Numbered from the stretch's first letter, positions 1 to 10,647 are shown. The stretch: 64,000 bases of DNA from Lytechinus variegatus (GCF_018143015.1 NC_054743.1:64943244-65007243); one strand, 5' to 3'. Made by a program: numbers and translations. Notes: a model not told the origin generated them from the letters alone.

Positions 1-61
1 ATACATGCCAAATTATGTGAGCCTTGAATATGTAAACTGAAGTTATTGTGTTAACAAGGAA

Positions 62-140
62 TAACAGACGGACGGACGAACGGACGGACACTGAGCGTGA
101 TACCATAATACGTCCCATCTTGGACGGGCGTACACAAAAA
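62..140. repeat. GACGGACGG-type interspersed repeat fragment
   Basis: A short degenerate GACG repeat is followed by TGATACCATAATACGTCCC and GGACGGGCGTA. I recognise this as a common end-fragment of a repeat seen in marine invertebrate genomes, not a gene. It lies in CCDC83 intron 3. Confidence 0.4.
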
Positions 141-268
141 TATCTCCACTCTGGCATTAAAGTAATTCACCCAAGCTTCAAATCGAATCTAATCTCATGA
201 TAATTGGCTCACCTAGGATGTGAATCTCTCCCGTACCCCTCCCCCCAAAAGAAGCCCCCTGGGCTCAC

Positions 269-437
269 CCTCGATAGCTTTCTCCTCCTCTTTGCAGGAT
301 CTCCATTTCTCCTTCAGCGCCACCTCCACCTGCTCCTTGTTAATGACGGTCACCTGCTCTAGCTCCTGGTCTCTCTCCTTGGCTTGTTTCAGGAGCGTTT
401 TAATATGGTACAGCTGCTCCTCCTTCAGACGCTCATT
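269..437 (-). CDS. CCDC83: CCDC83 coding exon 3
   Basis: This exon has 56 codons plus one base, from NERLKEEQLYHIK to RSCKEEEKAIE. The acceptor is GAATGCGATAG and the donor G|GTGAGC. It is uninterrupted and matches the best-conserved part of CCDC83 (RLKEEQ...HI...LLK; ALKEKW). Confidence 0.87.
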
Positions 438-3400
438 CTATCGCATTCAAGGTTTGGAAGAAAAAAATTGGAATGGTAAAAGAGTTACCAATCTCACTTT
501 ACCAAAAATGTGATAGTCTTACCATAGAAATATTATTTCCAGAAATAAAATCATGTTCTCAATCACTGTCTCCTGTTCTTTATCACATGTATTGCATTTT
601 TTTTAATGATTGTAATGTTCAAAATCAAAAGTGCATGATTTCCCCTCAGTCAATGAAGTTCAGCTTTTCTATATCAAACTTTAGAAAATTATTAGGTTGT
701 TACTAAATGACAAAGTGAATGATTTTTTTTACCAATACTATGGTGGTAAAGCTTACAAAAGTCATTTTAAGTGTGTGACTTACCGTATGTACAACCATAT
801 GCCATTTTCTTTGAAACAATAGTTGCTAAAAATGCAATCTTCATAGTTATTTTACTAGGCTCTAGATAAATGATTATCATTTACCCAACAATTAAATGGC
901 TTTTGTTAGAATGACTTCATTTATTTTCTGATAGCCCTAAATGTTGAAAATGAACAGAACAAATATGGCTGCACCCATTCATAATGCAACAATATCATAA
1001 AGTTACGGGCCAATGAATTATAGCAATAAACTTGACAAATCCCACTCTGTATTCCCTTGGCTGTTGTAAGGTTTGCAGTCATGTGAAAGTATACATGTAG
1101 ATAAGAAAATTTGATATTTAATCTGATTAATTTTCGAGATTTTGATGACACTGAATTTATTTCATGAGTCTGATGGTTTGCGCTATGAAAAACTCACTGG
1201 TGGGCATTGGTCAAAAGAAAACCTGTTATATCTCAGGCCCTGTAGTATGACGTTTTGTTTTGTTGACTGTCTTTGTCTTAGGGGGTGTTGTAAAAAAAAT
1301 ACTTGCGATTAATTGCTAATTTTCTGTTCCAATTTTACGATTGATGAAACGAGTTTGACTGTAGCAGATCAGGTAACCCCCCTTGTTTGAGCAGATTTAA
1401 TAGCAATCAATGGCAATTTTGCAATTAATTTCCAGACTTTTGATTGGTTTAGGGACCAAAATAGACTTGTAATTGATCGCAACTTTACCCTCTCTTTATT
1501 CCTCTGGCGTTTCTCCTCCAGTCCCTTGATCTCGTACATAAACTCCTCTAATGCATTTTCTTTGACATTGATCCTGAGATAAGAAAGAGGTAGAAATTGA
1601 CAAATGGATTAATAGAAGTGGATAAGTTGCCGGGGGTTCAAATCCCACTCCTCCAATGCATTTTCTTTGACATTGATCCTGAGATAAGAAAGAGGTAGAA
1701 ATTGACAAATGGATGAATAGAAGTGGATAAGTTGTCGGGGGTTCAAATCCCACCCCACCAATGCATTTTCTTTGACATTGATCCTGAGATAAGAAAGAGG
1801 TAGAAATTGACAAATGTCTGAATATAAGTGGATAAGTTGCCGGGGGTTCAAATCCCACTCCTCCAATGCATTTTCTTTGACATTGATCCTGAGATAAGAA
1901 AGAGGTAGAAATTGACAAATGGATAAATAGAAGTGGATAAGTCACCGGACTTTGCTCCACAAGGTCCGTGGGGTTCGAATCCCACCATGGCACTTGCGTC
2001 CTTTGGCAAGGTGTTTATCTTCTTTTGCCACTCTCCACCCAGGTGTAGTTAATGGGTACCAGGCAGGAAGGAATTCCTTGAATGCTTGAGCACTTGAAAT
2101 GGTTGGCCATGCTAAAGCCGGGGCAAGAAACTTTAGAAACATTGTATTTAAGTGCTATATAAATAGAGCATATTATTATAAATGAGTAAATCATAAAATT
2201 GAGTGATAAAAGACAGGCTCAAATTAAAGCCTATAGATCTAAACTTTGGTATAGGGTCAACAATGTTAATTATTATGAGAATCACCTAACAACATTCTAT
2301 CTGTACAAAGGTATAGTGGCAGCTAGATCTCATTTCAGCCATTGATTCTACCAGTAGCCTATTTAAAATGACACTTTGTTTATATCTACTTCAGCACCAT
2401 CTCTTGGTATGTTTTCTTTAAACATGACACTTTGAAACCTTATCTTTAAATCTTTAAATTTAGTGAATGGATATTAGAAACCTAAACCTACAAAGATCTT
2501 ATCCTGAAATTCTCACCCGAACCACTCATGGTTTCAAATCGTCTCGTGTGTGAAGGATTCATATGCACCTGGTGCACGCGAATCTTTCACACCCTTTTTA
2601 CTAAAATAACTATGACTTTACATCGTAGCTAAGCATTATATTTATGCTATGACACTTACCGAACCATATGGATCGTTTGTTGAATTCTCTTTGCTGTTTT
2701 TTTTAATAAAATAAGAGCATTTTTCGTGATCTTCACGTAGATGCCTCTTGATCAGCGTTGATATCAACTTTTGCCTAAAGAGGGCGCGCGATATTATTTC
2801 AAAGCCGGCAGGCACTTAAGAACCAAGTTTGAAAGGATACTCGTAAAATTATGTCACTCTCGCCGATGAATATTCATTAGATCGTGGTCGTGCGTGTTCA
2901 ATACACACTGAGTGCATGCATGCAGAGAGTTTGTATTGAACACGCACGACCACGATCTAATGAATATTCATCGCGAGAGTGACGTAATTTTACGAGTGTC
3001 CTTTCAAACTTGGTTCTTAAGTGCCTACCGTACCTTTGTTTACGGTGTTGCAAGCTAGCTGCATTCTAGGCGATCAGCATTATTTTCTTGCTCGTTCAAT
3101 CCACTTTCATCATCATCTTGTCAAAAGATGGCGTACTTTACCAATAAGTATATACATGAGATGCAACCTGTTGATTTTTGGTACAATTTCCTATTATGCG
3201 CTGACGACTTGAATTGAGAATGTTCGATACGAAAAATTGCTTTTCGATTGTTGTTTGCGTACTTTCCACCGCAGTATTAAGGATGGATCGAACGGATTAT
3301 CCTGGTTGAGACTTGGAGGTAAGCGATAAAAACACTTTTATAAATAATTTCCAATTCATTTGTAAAACAAACTTAAATCATTAAAACAAAATTCTAAAGT

Positions 3401-4485
3401 GGAGAAATACTGAAATGTTTGGCGTTTTTCATTCCCTCACATTCGTGTGATGAATGAAAACGTCAAAGTCCACTATGAAACCACATGCGTTGTGCGAGGT
3501 TAGTATTACTCGGTTAGTATTACTAACCTCGCATGTTGTGTGAGTGCACCCGAACTACAGATAAGAAGAGTGTTTACATTTTTAGAAAATATGCAGATAT
3601 TTCTATTTGATCGGGCTCTCAATCAAAATATATTTTCCTGTAAAATTACATTCATATTATATTGATTGGCCTTAAGGGGAACATCAAATATATTACCCGC
3701 AACAGAATCATATTGGCCCCGAGTCTTTAGACGAGGGCAATATGGTTCTTTTAAGGGCAATATATTGGACGTTCCCCAAAAGAAAAGCAAGACAGCAAGT
3801 CAATATTTTTATTATATTAAATCCAAATCAGACATCTAGAGCAAAAATCTGGAAAATTTTGATATTTTACCCTTAAATAAAGGGACTCTATTGTCATTTT
3901 GAGCAGGTTGAGCCACAAAGCTTTACCACTGTGATGTAATTGATATGTCGTGTCCCTGGCCTGTGAATACAGAATCCAGCATTGTTTCATATTTTGATTA
4001 GCATTATGAAGTAAAAAAAATATTGCTGCACGATCATTGATACGACGCATTTCTCTTTCAACGAGTCCTCAAATACCCAAATGCGAGATCAGGGAAAATA
4101 CAACTTTATTTGCGCCATCTCTGCAAGCACAGTTAAGATGCGCGCAGAGACCAAGCAATATTAACATCTCAGATGTCTTATACGGCTAAGGTAATAGTTA
4201 AACAGATGAATTCCAATAACACATTTTTATTTCATTTCATGCACAGCACAGCAATTTTAGGGCCTAACAATTAATTTTAATATCTACAAATGAATTGGAA
4301 TAACAACATACCCCCTCCGCTCCAGTGAATTTACAAAACCCAAGACCCAAGACTTTGATCAAGGCCAAGACTTACTGATAAGCTAAAATGGCTTCCCTGA
4401 TGGTCATCTGAGGCTCCTTCTCCTTCTTCTCTTTCTTGCCTTTTCCGCTTTTCTTTCCACTTTTCTTTCCTTTCTTCTTCCCCAT
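269..4485 (-). CDS. CCDC83: CCDC83 orthologue, 5' part of gene (3 coding exons, continues past left edge)
   Basis: A coiled-coil protein read from three minus-strand exons (4376-4485, 1489-1573, 269-437) with matching phases (2, 0, then 1). The start is the ATG at 4485, followed by a very Lys/Gly-rich tail (MGKKKGKKSGKKSGKGKK). The spliced protein then runs through EAILAYQ, INVKENALEEFMYEIKGLEE, NERLKEEQLYHIKTLLKQ and VALKEKWRSCKEEE. From memory this follows vertebrate CCDC83 closely, in the same order (EALLDYQ, EDAVEQFMFQIKTL, RLKEEQIWHI, VEEAMKEKWKF). The 122 residues seen are Lys/Glu-rich heptad-like helix with no enzyme motif. The molecular role of CCDC83 is not established. The remaining exons lie beyond position 1. 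Exon 2 is unusual because repeats adjoin both of its splice sites (see the findings). Another Glu/Lys-rich ciliary coiled-coil protein is the main alternative. Confidence 0.85.
438..1277. other. CCDC83 intron 2, plain sequence
   Basis: AT-rich intron between exons 3 and 2. I see no exon, RNA gene or recognisable repeat in it. Confidence 0.6.
1278..1488 (-). mobile_element. MITE, 'GGGGTGTTGCAAG' family, copy 1
   Basis: On the minus strand this aligns along its whole length with 54507-54726: shared GCGATCAATTACAAGTC, GGTCCCTAAACCAATCA, CTGCTACAGTCAAA and the terminal ACAACACCCCCTAAG. It is about 210 bp. Its exon-side end stops at, or within a few bases of, the CCDC83 exon 2 donor, and about 12 bp of the expected terminal repeat is missing there. 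Confidence 0.7.
1489..1573 (-). CDS. CCDC83: CCDC83 coding exon 2
   Basis: The acceptor is TTTCTTATCTCAG. The first base completes the Gln codon, then 28 codons follow from INVKENALEE to KRQRNKER. The donor is AGG|GTAAAG, phase 0. The first ~35 bp and the acceptor recur upstream in a 105-bp tandem array, and the donor-side intron is MITE-like. Confidence 0.85.
1543..1945. repeat. 105-bp tandem array (4 units) containing the CCDC83 exon 2 acceptor
   Basis: Four units start near 1543, 1648, 1753 and 1858. On the minus strand each holds a SINE-derived piece with a B-box-like stretch (GGTTCAAATCCC on plus), the pyrimidine tract, the acceptor TCTTATCTCAG and the first ~35 bp of exon 2 (reading INVKENALEE). 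Only the unit nearest the exon continues into the full exon. The unit length is 35 codons, so two minus-strand frames stay open across the array. Confidence 0.9.
1927..2175 (+). mobile_element. tRNA-derived SINE
   Basis: It has the B-box-like GGGGTTCGAATCCCACC, then the body TTTGGCAAGGTGTTTATCTT, CACCCAGGTG, GAATTCCTTGAATGC and a 3' end GTGCTATATAAATAGAGCAT leading into an ATT-rich tail. This body and tail recur in the other SINEs of the window. Its 5' end is merged into the 105-bp tandem array. Confidence 0.8.
2176..2799. other. CCDC83 intron 1, unassigned
   Basis: Nothing recognised apart from a short imperfect palindrome at about 2545-2590 (GTGTGAAGGATTCATATG ... CGAATCTTTCACACC). Confidence 0.5.
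2800..3037. mobile_element. Foldback/MITE with ~95-bp arms
   Basis: Arms at 2810-2904 and 2933-3025 are nearly perfect reverse complements (AGGCACTTAAGAACCAAG ... CTTGGTTCTTAAGTGCCT) around a 28-bp loop. More weakly matched ends (AAAGCCGGC / GTACCTTT) extend the element. It lies in CCDC83 intron 1 and would fold into a long RNA hairpin. Confidence 0.85.
3038..4375. other. CCDC83 intron 1, mostly unassigned; imperfect hairpin at 3674-3778
   Basis: At 3674-3778 AAGGGGAACATCAAATATAT and its partner ATATATTGGACGTTCCCC form an imperfect inverted repeat, probably a small MITE remnant. The rest shows no coding or repeat signal I can support. Confidence 0.5.
4376..4485 (-). CDS. CCDC83: CCDC83 coding exon 1
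   Basis: The ATG at 4485 sits in a good context (GCAGCCATGG). The 36 codons end ...TIREAILAY plus two bases (CA), followed by a GTAAGT donor. The Lys-rich N-terminus is typical of cytoskeletal or ciliary coiled-coil proteins. Confidence 0.85.
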
Positions 4486-6228
4486 GGCTGCTTCTGATGA
4501 CCTTTGAGCCAACAACAAAGAAACAGATAAAGAAAATTACATCAGGTAAATAAAAATGCACGAGGTCTTTGTATGTTTTACTTTTGTTTAATCAAAATAA
4601 CATTTTTCATACAAAATAACAAACTATTCACAATTCATGAGGCTGTTATAGACCACAATAGGCCTAATTTGTGGACCCTTATACTATAGCCCTGTGTCAA
4701 AGTCTTTCCAACTTGTTCTAACTTTAGGTCACACCGAATTCAGTTTGTGGGACTGATAAAAAAACAACTTCGCCTTTAGTCAACATAAAGTTCATTAAGT
4801 TGAGTCTATAATTCAGACAAAAACAGAGTTTGGTGTGAATTAATTGATTTTACCTTTTCAAGTTTCCATCACCACCATAAACTCGACTTGAGATTCAAGT
4901 GATTTCAACAGAAATTCGCATGAAATTTTCGGAAGTTTCCCATTGCAAAAGGTTCAATCACCGCGGTATCCAAGGAAGCTTTCGTTTTTATCCGGATAAT
5001 CGAGATGAAACCAATATTGCACTCAATCCGGTACCCGAGCGCCGCTCGTACATATCAGTTATATCCGGATCTTGGTTTGTGTGATTATTATTTGTCTATG
5101 GATTATACCATACCGACTCCGGTTTCCACCTGCACCACGCAGATTCAGGGGGGGGGGGGGGGATGGGGGGCTTAAAGTTCCAAGAAAGAAGGAGGCATAA
5201 TAGGAAATAAAGATAGTGGGTGAAAAAGCTAGGTGAAATAATCAAAATCTATTACAAAATTAGGTTTTGATTGAGGCCTGCATTGATCGCCGGATCGTTC
5301 GCTCCTTTTTTTTTTTGGGGGGGGGGGGTACGCCACTTATTGAAATGCAACTGGATAGCTTATCATTTTTTGAAAAAAAGAAGCTTTTCAGAACGTTTGT
5401 ATAAAAAAGTCAATTAAGCTTTCTGTTTCAGTCTGGAATGTCCAAAAACATTTTTATGACTTAATTTTTATGTTAAACAACAACAAAATAAAAAAGTGGA
5501 AACAATGTACTTCTTTTTCTTCAGTTTCGTGTGCCAAACTATTTTAGTTTTAGTTATGCATCCTATATACCTGTATCCAAAATCAGGTTCTGCTAGACCA
5601 GCCAGTGTTCTATAAAAAAAATAATAAATCTTACCGAAAACAATTAATTCCTGAATCGCGCATTTTGCTCATTTGGACAAATGTTGTATCATGATTTTAG
5701 AATTGCCAAAATAGCTTGGCATTTATCCTTTTCAATATGCTTTAATCAATACTGCTTGTATCGAGCCGACGACACGCTAGAATCGTTAAAAGAAAGTTAA
5801 TGGTTGAAGTTTTAGAGATAATTTCTTTTTAATATTTAGTGTTTTCCTCTATTTTCCTCAAATTTTCAGTGACTCGAAAACTCTGACCCTTATATACATG
5901 TAGAGTACCGAAGTTATGACGTCACGATAACTTTTTTATTTGCATTTCAGCGTTTTGATACCAAAATATAAAATATTGGCCGCCAGCCAATAGGCCTACT
6001 CCATTGAACCAGTCCATTATAGTTAGATCATATTCTGTTCATCCAAAAAAGTAACTATTGCCAACGACTTTACAAAATATTAAGATAACCATATACTGAA
6101 CATTCCTTATTTTCAATCCCACCGATGCTTATGAAATTTAAGAAATAGTTCGATCATTTAAACAAGTAAATCTAGAAGTCATGACGGTTTAAGTGTACTG
6201 TACATTTACCTAAACAAATAATTTATTT
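4486..6228. other. CCDC83 upstream region and repeat debris
   Basis: The first ~400 bp should hold the CCDC83 5' UTR and promoter, but no TATA or initiator can be assigned. At about 5140-5345 two poly-G tracts and GGGGTACGCCACTT resemble the end of a 'CAGTGGCGTA' hAT element. The remainder is AT-rich with nothing recognised. Confidence 0.45.
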
Positions 6229-7945
6229 TGTGGCTTCTCCACTTTCACATAATAAATTTATCTTCCACAAATGGAATTTCCCAGATCAACTTAAAATTGC
6301 AAAAATAATTGCCTTGTACAAAAAGAGACGACCCTTGCAAAATTGCAAACTACCGCCCTATTTCATATCGAAAATTTCATATTACCAAGCATATCAAAAA
6401 ATAATTTACAAACGAATATATTCTTTTATGGCCACAAATAAATCATCAATTCCTAATCGACACGGTTTCAGAACAAATCATTCAACTGACTATACAATTT
6501 GCAATTATACGACAAAATGCTAGATTCACTTAAAAAAGAGCACTGTCGGGGTTTTCATGGTTCTATCGAAAGCATTCGATACTATCGACCATCATATACT
6601 ATTGTGTAAATCAAAAACATATGTAATCATTGGGATTGTTTTCTTATGGTTCAAAGATTGTCTATACAACAGATATCAATATGTTGATTTAAACTCTAAA
6701 TCTTCTGAAGTTTGTAATGTAAAGGGTTCTATCTTGGTCCTTTGTTATTTCTAATTTATATTAATGATATAATCAATGCTTCACCCTTATTATGTTCTCT
6801 TCGCGGATAATACCAATGTATTTTTGTCCACACAGTTATACTTTTAACAGTTCCCAATAATGATTTAAATAAATTGTCCATGTGGTTTAAATCAAATAAA
6901 CTCTCCTTAAACAAACATTAACAAAACAAATTTCATCTACTTTAAACACATCGATTCTAAGCATATCTTTCGTTGCTCCATTAACATTGATAACATCTTG
7001 CTGAAAAACAAGAAACTAAATTCTTATAGGTGTATTAATAGACTCTAATTTAACTTGGAATAGCCACATTCGTTAATTAGCACACTAGTTGCAAGAGGTA
7101 TTGGCATATACTATTTCAACTGAAATGTTGTCTTTCCCAAAGATCACTATTTATGCTGTACAATTCTTTTATTTTGTCACATATCATTGCAATATATTAT
7201 GGGGTAACAGCAACAAAAACGGAAATTGAGTCATTTCTGCGACTCCAAAAGAAAGCACTCCGCATTTGTTCCCTCGCAATTATTTTAGCACATACTGATC
7301 CTATATGATCGGAACCTTAAAACCACTAGCGTACCTACGGGGGGCGGGGGGGGGGGGAGGAGTCTGCCCCACTAACGAGCCAGAACCCATGCAAAGGATG
7401 TATCCCTGCCCCCCTGATGACGAGCTTAAAATACCTTTTTTGCCCCCCCCCCACGAGGTTGAAGACCTTTATTGCCCCCCCCCCTGACGAGCTTGGAGAT
7501 TTTTTTTTGGCTTGTCAATTATTTTTTCTGGTATGAAATCCTTAATTTGTGATTGCACACCTTTTTTTTTGGCAGACGGTTTTGCCCCCCGTGGAAAATC
7601 CTAGGTACGCCACTGCTTAAAACATTAAAGGAAAAAAAATCATGACATTCACATTTTCTAAAGTGCAATTTTCATGAAACAAGTTCTCAACATATTCTTA
7701 CACCCTCTCAAGATAGTTTTGTTTAATAGCAACATTCATTCACATCCTACACTCCACTCATCAAACATTTACCTTACAAATCCAAAAGCATTAACACACA
7801 AAACTATCAGCCATCACGGCCCAGACATTTGGAATGATTTGCCCAATGATATCAAACTCACATGCATACATCTTTTCTTTCAAAGCTTCATTAAAAAAAG
7901 TATCTTTTATCCAAGTATTCTTAAATTCTCCTTTCACTTTTTCTG
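6229..7945 (+). mobile_element. Decayed LINE (non-LTR retrotransposon), reverse transcriptase region
   Basis: Fragments of a CR1/Jockey-like reverse transcriptase are read in order: FPDQLKIAKIIALYKK (6278-), GFRTNHSTDYTICN (6464-), VLSKAFDTIDHHILL (6559-), FADNTNVFLS (about 6800, the catalytic FADD box with its second Asp changed), LSMWFKSNKLSLN, and the C-terminal HGPDIWNDLPNDIK (about 7820). Reading needs several frame changes and stops occur, so it is dead. A hAT MITE interrupts it at 7324-7615. The 5' part with the endonuclease is absent. Confidence 0.88.
7324..7615. mobile_element. hAT MITE ('CAGTGGCGTA' type) inserted in the LINE
   Basis: The terminal repeats are CACTAGCGTACCTACGG and, reversed from the right, CAGTGGCGTACCTAGG. 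A perfect 8-bp target duplication CTTAAAAC lies at 7316-7323 and 7616-7623, diagnostic of hAT. The interior is poly-G/poly-C rich. Confidence 0.92.
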
Positions 7946-8759
7946 ATGATCTCTGAATTCTTCCACACCTCTGCATTATAATTGGTTTCCAATAGCCCTT
8001 TTCGCTTTTATTTCATTTCATTTCATTTATTTTCCATTTCCAACAATCATTTACATTTACAATAGTTTTGTTACATACATCTTGATATAATTATAATCAA
8101 TAAAACAAAGAAACTTATTATGTATAATAATCAAGATAACAGGTCGGAAACGGAGGAGGCTGCTGAAAAGCAAAGCTTGTAGGATGCAGCCTCCTATAAC
8201 ACACGTATGAAGAATGTAAACAAAACACAAACCCAACATGGTAGATATTTGAACTTAAATCTGAATGAATAATTTAAAGGAAATAAAAAGAAAGAAATAG
8301 AAAATGAGAGAAAATAGCAATATCAGTGGTCTCCAGATTCTTGCCCCAACACTCAAAGCGAATTTACAGAACAGGAAAACGAAAAATATCATATTTCACA
8401 GCTCGTAGTGCTGAGTATATATGAAAAATATAATGTATGAGTGATGAAGAGTTAAAAAAACTAACGAGTATCTTGGAGAAACTTTTTCAACTTAAATTTA
8501 AAAGAATTTAGGCTTAGGGAATCTTTGATAGTATTATCAAGAGTGCTGCTATTACTCAGGCATTTTGCTTATATAGTTTGCCACTGCATTTGTTTTTCAC
8601 TACTTTGTCTTATCATGAAATTGTCTAAACTTTGTTATAAAAATTTTCACAGTGCAATGTACTTTAATGTCATACTACGATTATGTCTATGTACTGTAAA
8701 TTTAATTTGACTACAATAAATGCAGAAACTCCTGAAAAAATTCTATGTATCGTAAAATA
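7946..8759. other. Intergenic, unassigned
   Basis: AT-rich sequence with a TTTCATTTCATTTCATTTA run at about 8010-8028. I see no gene or clear repeat. Confidence 0.5.
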
Positions 8760-8761
8760 TA

Positions 8762-9633
8762 GGGGAAGGCGGGGTAAGTTGTGACACTTTTTGCATTTTG
8801 CATGTTAGAATTGATATGACTAGTAATATTGTAGAAATAAATACCTTGCCTTTAAATTTGATTCTTGGGAAATGTTTTTCACCTATATATAACTTTCTAC
8901 CGCCCCACACTGAAAGTCATCGTGACCTTTGAAAAAAACCGATGTCAAATGGCTCAACTTGCCCCATATATGGGGTAAATTGTGCCACCATCTGGGGTAA
9001 GTTGAGCCACAAAAACTATGTACAAAATGTATGCGGGAAGAACCAGGATGTCAATTTTTCATTTAAAGTCTTTTCGCTTGCTAATTCTCAATAAATACTA
9101 ACATCTTCTAAAAGCAAAAGAACTGTCACGTGAATTTGCTCCTTTCTGCCTGCATACCAATGGCTTTTACGTTTTTATTTATTTTTTTTTTATTATACAT
9201 CACCATAAGAATTAACATGGCTCAACTTGCCCCATGTTGATTTGGCGTAAATTACCCCAGTCCAAACTTATTGCGATATTTTCACATCCACACATTTCTT
9301 ATGCATTCATCATGTAAAAAACTATGACAAGAATGAGAATCCATACCTGGACTAACAATATTGTTGTTATTTCTATAATGTATTTAAAGATGTGTTTTGG
9401 TCAAAAGCACTTATATATTTCACACCATTTTTTACTCTTTTGGCTGAAATTTGTATTTTTCCCTCTAAAAAAGTACTTTTTGTTCAAAGTTGGAAATAAA
9501 TTGGTTGGGTTAAGGCCAGGGTTATGCAATGGGCCATCAATACATGACACCACCACTATGTCTGACTCGTTCATTATTATCCTGGGGGTGGTGGCTCAAC
9601 TTGCCCCTATGCTCAACTTACCCCGCCTTCCCC
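8762..9633. mobile_element. TA-flanked inverted-repeat element, 'GGGGAAGGCGGGGTAAGTTG' family, copy 1
   Basis: It starts GGGGAAGGCGGGGTAAGTTG and ends CAACTTACCCCGCCTTCCCC, with TA on both sides (8760-8761 and 9634-9635). That is the target duplication of the Tc1/mariner/IS630 superfamily. Internal GGCTCAACTTGCCCCAT repeats echo the ends. Length 872 bp and no transposase visible, so non-autonomous. It aligns with 35953-36812. Confidence 0.88.
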
Positions 9634-9636
9634 TAC

Positions 9637-9818
9637 TCCTTCTTTTTTTTCTTTCTATCTATCTATCTATCTATCTTTCTTTTTCTTCGTTCCCTCCTTC
9701 CTTCTTACTTTATTTCTTTCTTTTTTCCTTCCTTCCTTCCCTTTTTCTTTCTTTCTCTCTCCCTTTCTTCCATCCTTCCTTCTTACTTTCTTTCTTTCTT
9801 TCTTTCTATCTACCACAT
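9637..9818. repeat. Polypyrimidine microsatellite (CTAT)n/(CTTT)n
   Basis: About 180 bp of almost pure C/T, starting directly beside the right end of the preceding element. Long reading frames here are artefacts of the simple sequence. Confidence 0.9.
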
Positions 9819-9855
9819 TATATTTAATCCCATCTTCTTATAATATTAATTCAAT

Positions 9856-10114
9856 GACCCTGGTAGCAAGATTGACCCGGAAACTGACCTTTTGTGACCA
9901 CACCCCGTTCCAAGTGCAACCGAGAACTTTTAATCGAGGGAAGATGTGGTGCAGAAAGCTCATATCTATATGGTCAGATCCCAGATGACACAGAAAAAGG
10001 TATCGATCATCAGACCTTATTCTGGGTCATTCTGATGTAAGCCTAAGCTACAGCCCTACAGACAGAACCGGTGGCAAGGTCAATCTGACCAGGGATTTTA
10101 GAGTGTATGTTTGA
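9856..10114. mobile_element. Possible small inverted-repeat element
   Basis: CCCTGGTAGCAAGATTGACC at the left and GGTCAATCTGACCAGGG at the right are reverse complements with a 3-bp difference. No clear target duplication. Confidence 0.45.
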
Positions 10115-10395
10115 CACTTAGCGATTACATGCAGGGCTACAAAACACTCTCACATACAGAAATATTGTCTCTTTCTTTATTCATCTAACATAGTTTATTA
10201 TTATGATAAGGTTTGAATTCTCTGTTATGATGAATACAATCAACCCAAGTCAGTTTAGATTTGAATACGCTTAGTTTCCACCAAAGTCAGCTCAAAATGG
10301 TACTGGGATCTTTGAACAAAATTTTGGCAATATACTCCTATGTGTTTAAGATCGCATGCTCGATCTGTAATGAAAATCATTAGTCATAAAAAATT

Positions 10396-10452
10396 GGAAC
10401 CAGTGGGATTCGAACCTGTCATCTACTGCTTGCCGGCCAGGCAGAGACTCAT
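10396..10452 (-). repeat. tRNA-like remnant (probable SINE head)
   Basis: The minus strand reads GACAGGTTCGAATCCCACTG, a good B-box/T-loop. The flanking T-stem does not pair and no acceptor stem closes, so this is not a functional tRNA. Confidence 0.4.
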
Positions 10453-10557
10453 TAAGGCTATTCTGGTTCAAGGCGAAGTCGCGATGAACTGGAATAGCTC
10501 ATCCTCTTCTTCCTGACCCATTAATATGCAAATGCCGTCCGCCGTGCACAATATGTA

Positions 10558-10647
10558 GTAAATAAAGAGGCTTTAATATAGGAAGTAACAATAATAATTT
10601 GTGAACAAATTATTATTATTAACTCCTATTAAAGCCTCTTTATTTAT
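10558..10647. repeat. 90-bp hairpin
   Basis: AATAAAGAGGCTTTAATA and TATTAAAGCCTCTTTATT are perfectly complementary. The inner parts (AATAATAATTTGT / ACAAATTATTATT) pair as well, giving an almost continuous ~40-bp stem. Confidence 0.8.

Noticed and set aside
9324-9843. Open frames of 167 and 104 codons
   Set aside because: They cover a TA-flanked element end and a C/T microsatellite; the Leu/Ser/Phe-rich translation has no protein-like composition.
10396-10452. Possible tRNA gene on the minus strand
   Set aside because: Only the T-loop region looks right; the T-stem mismatches and no cloverleaf closes.
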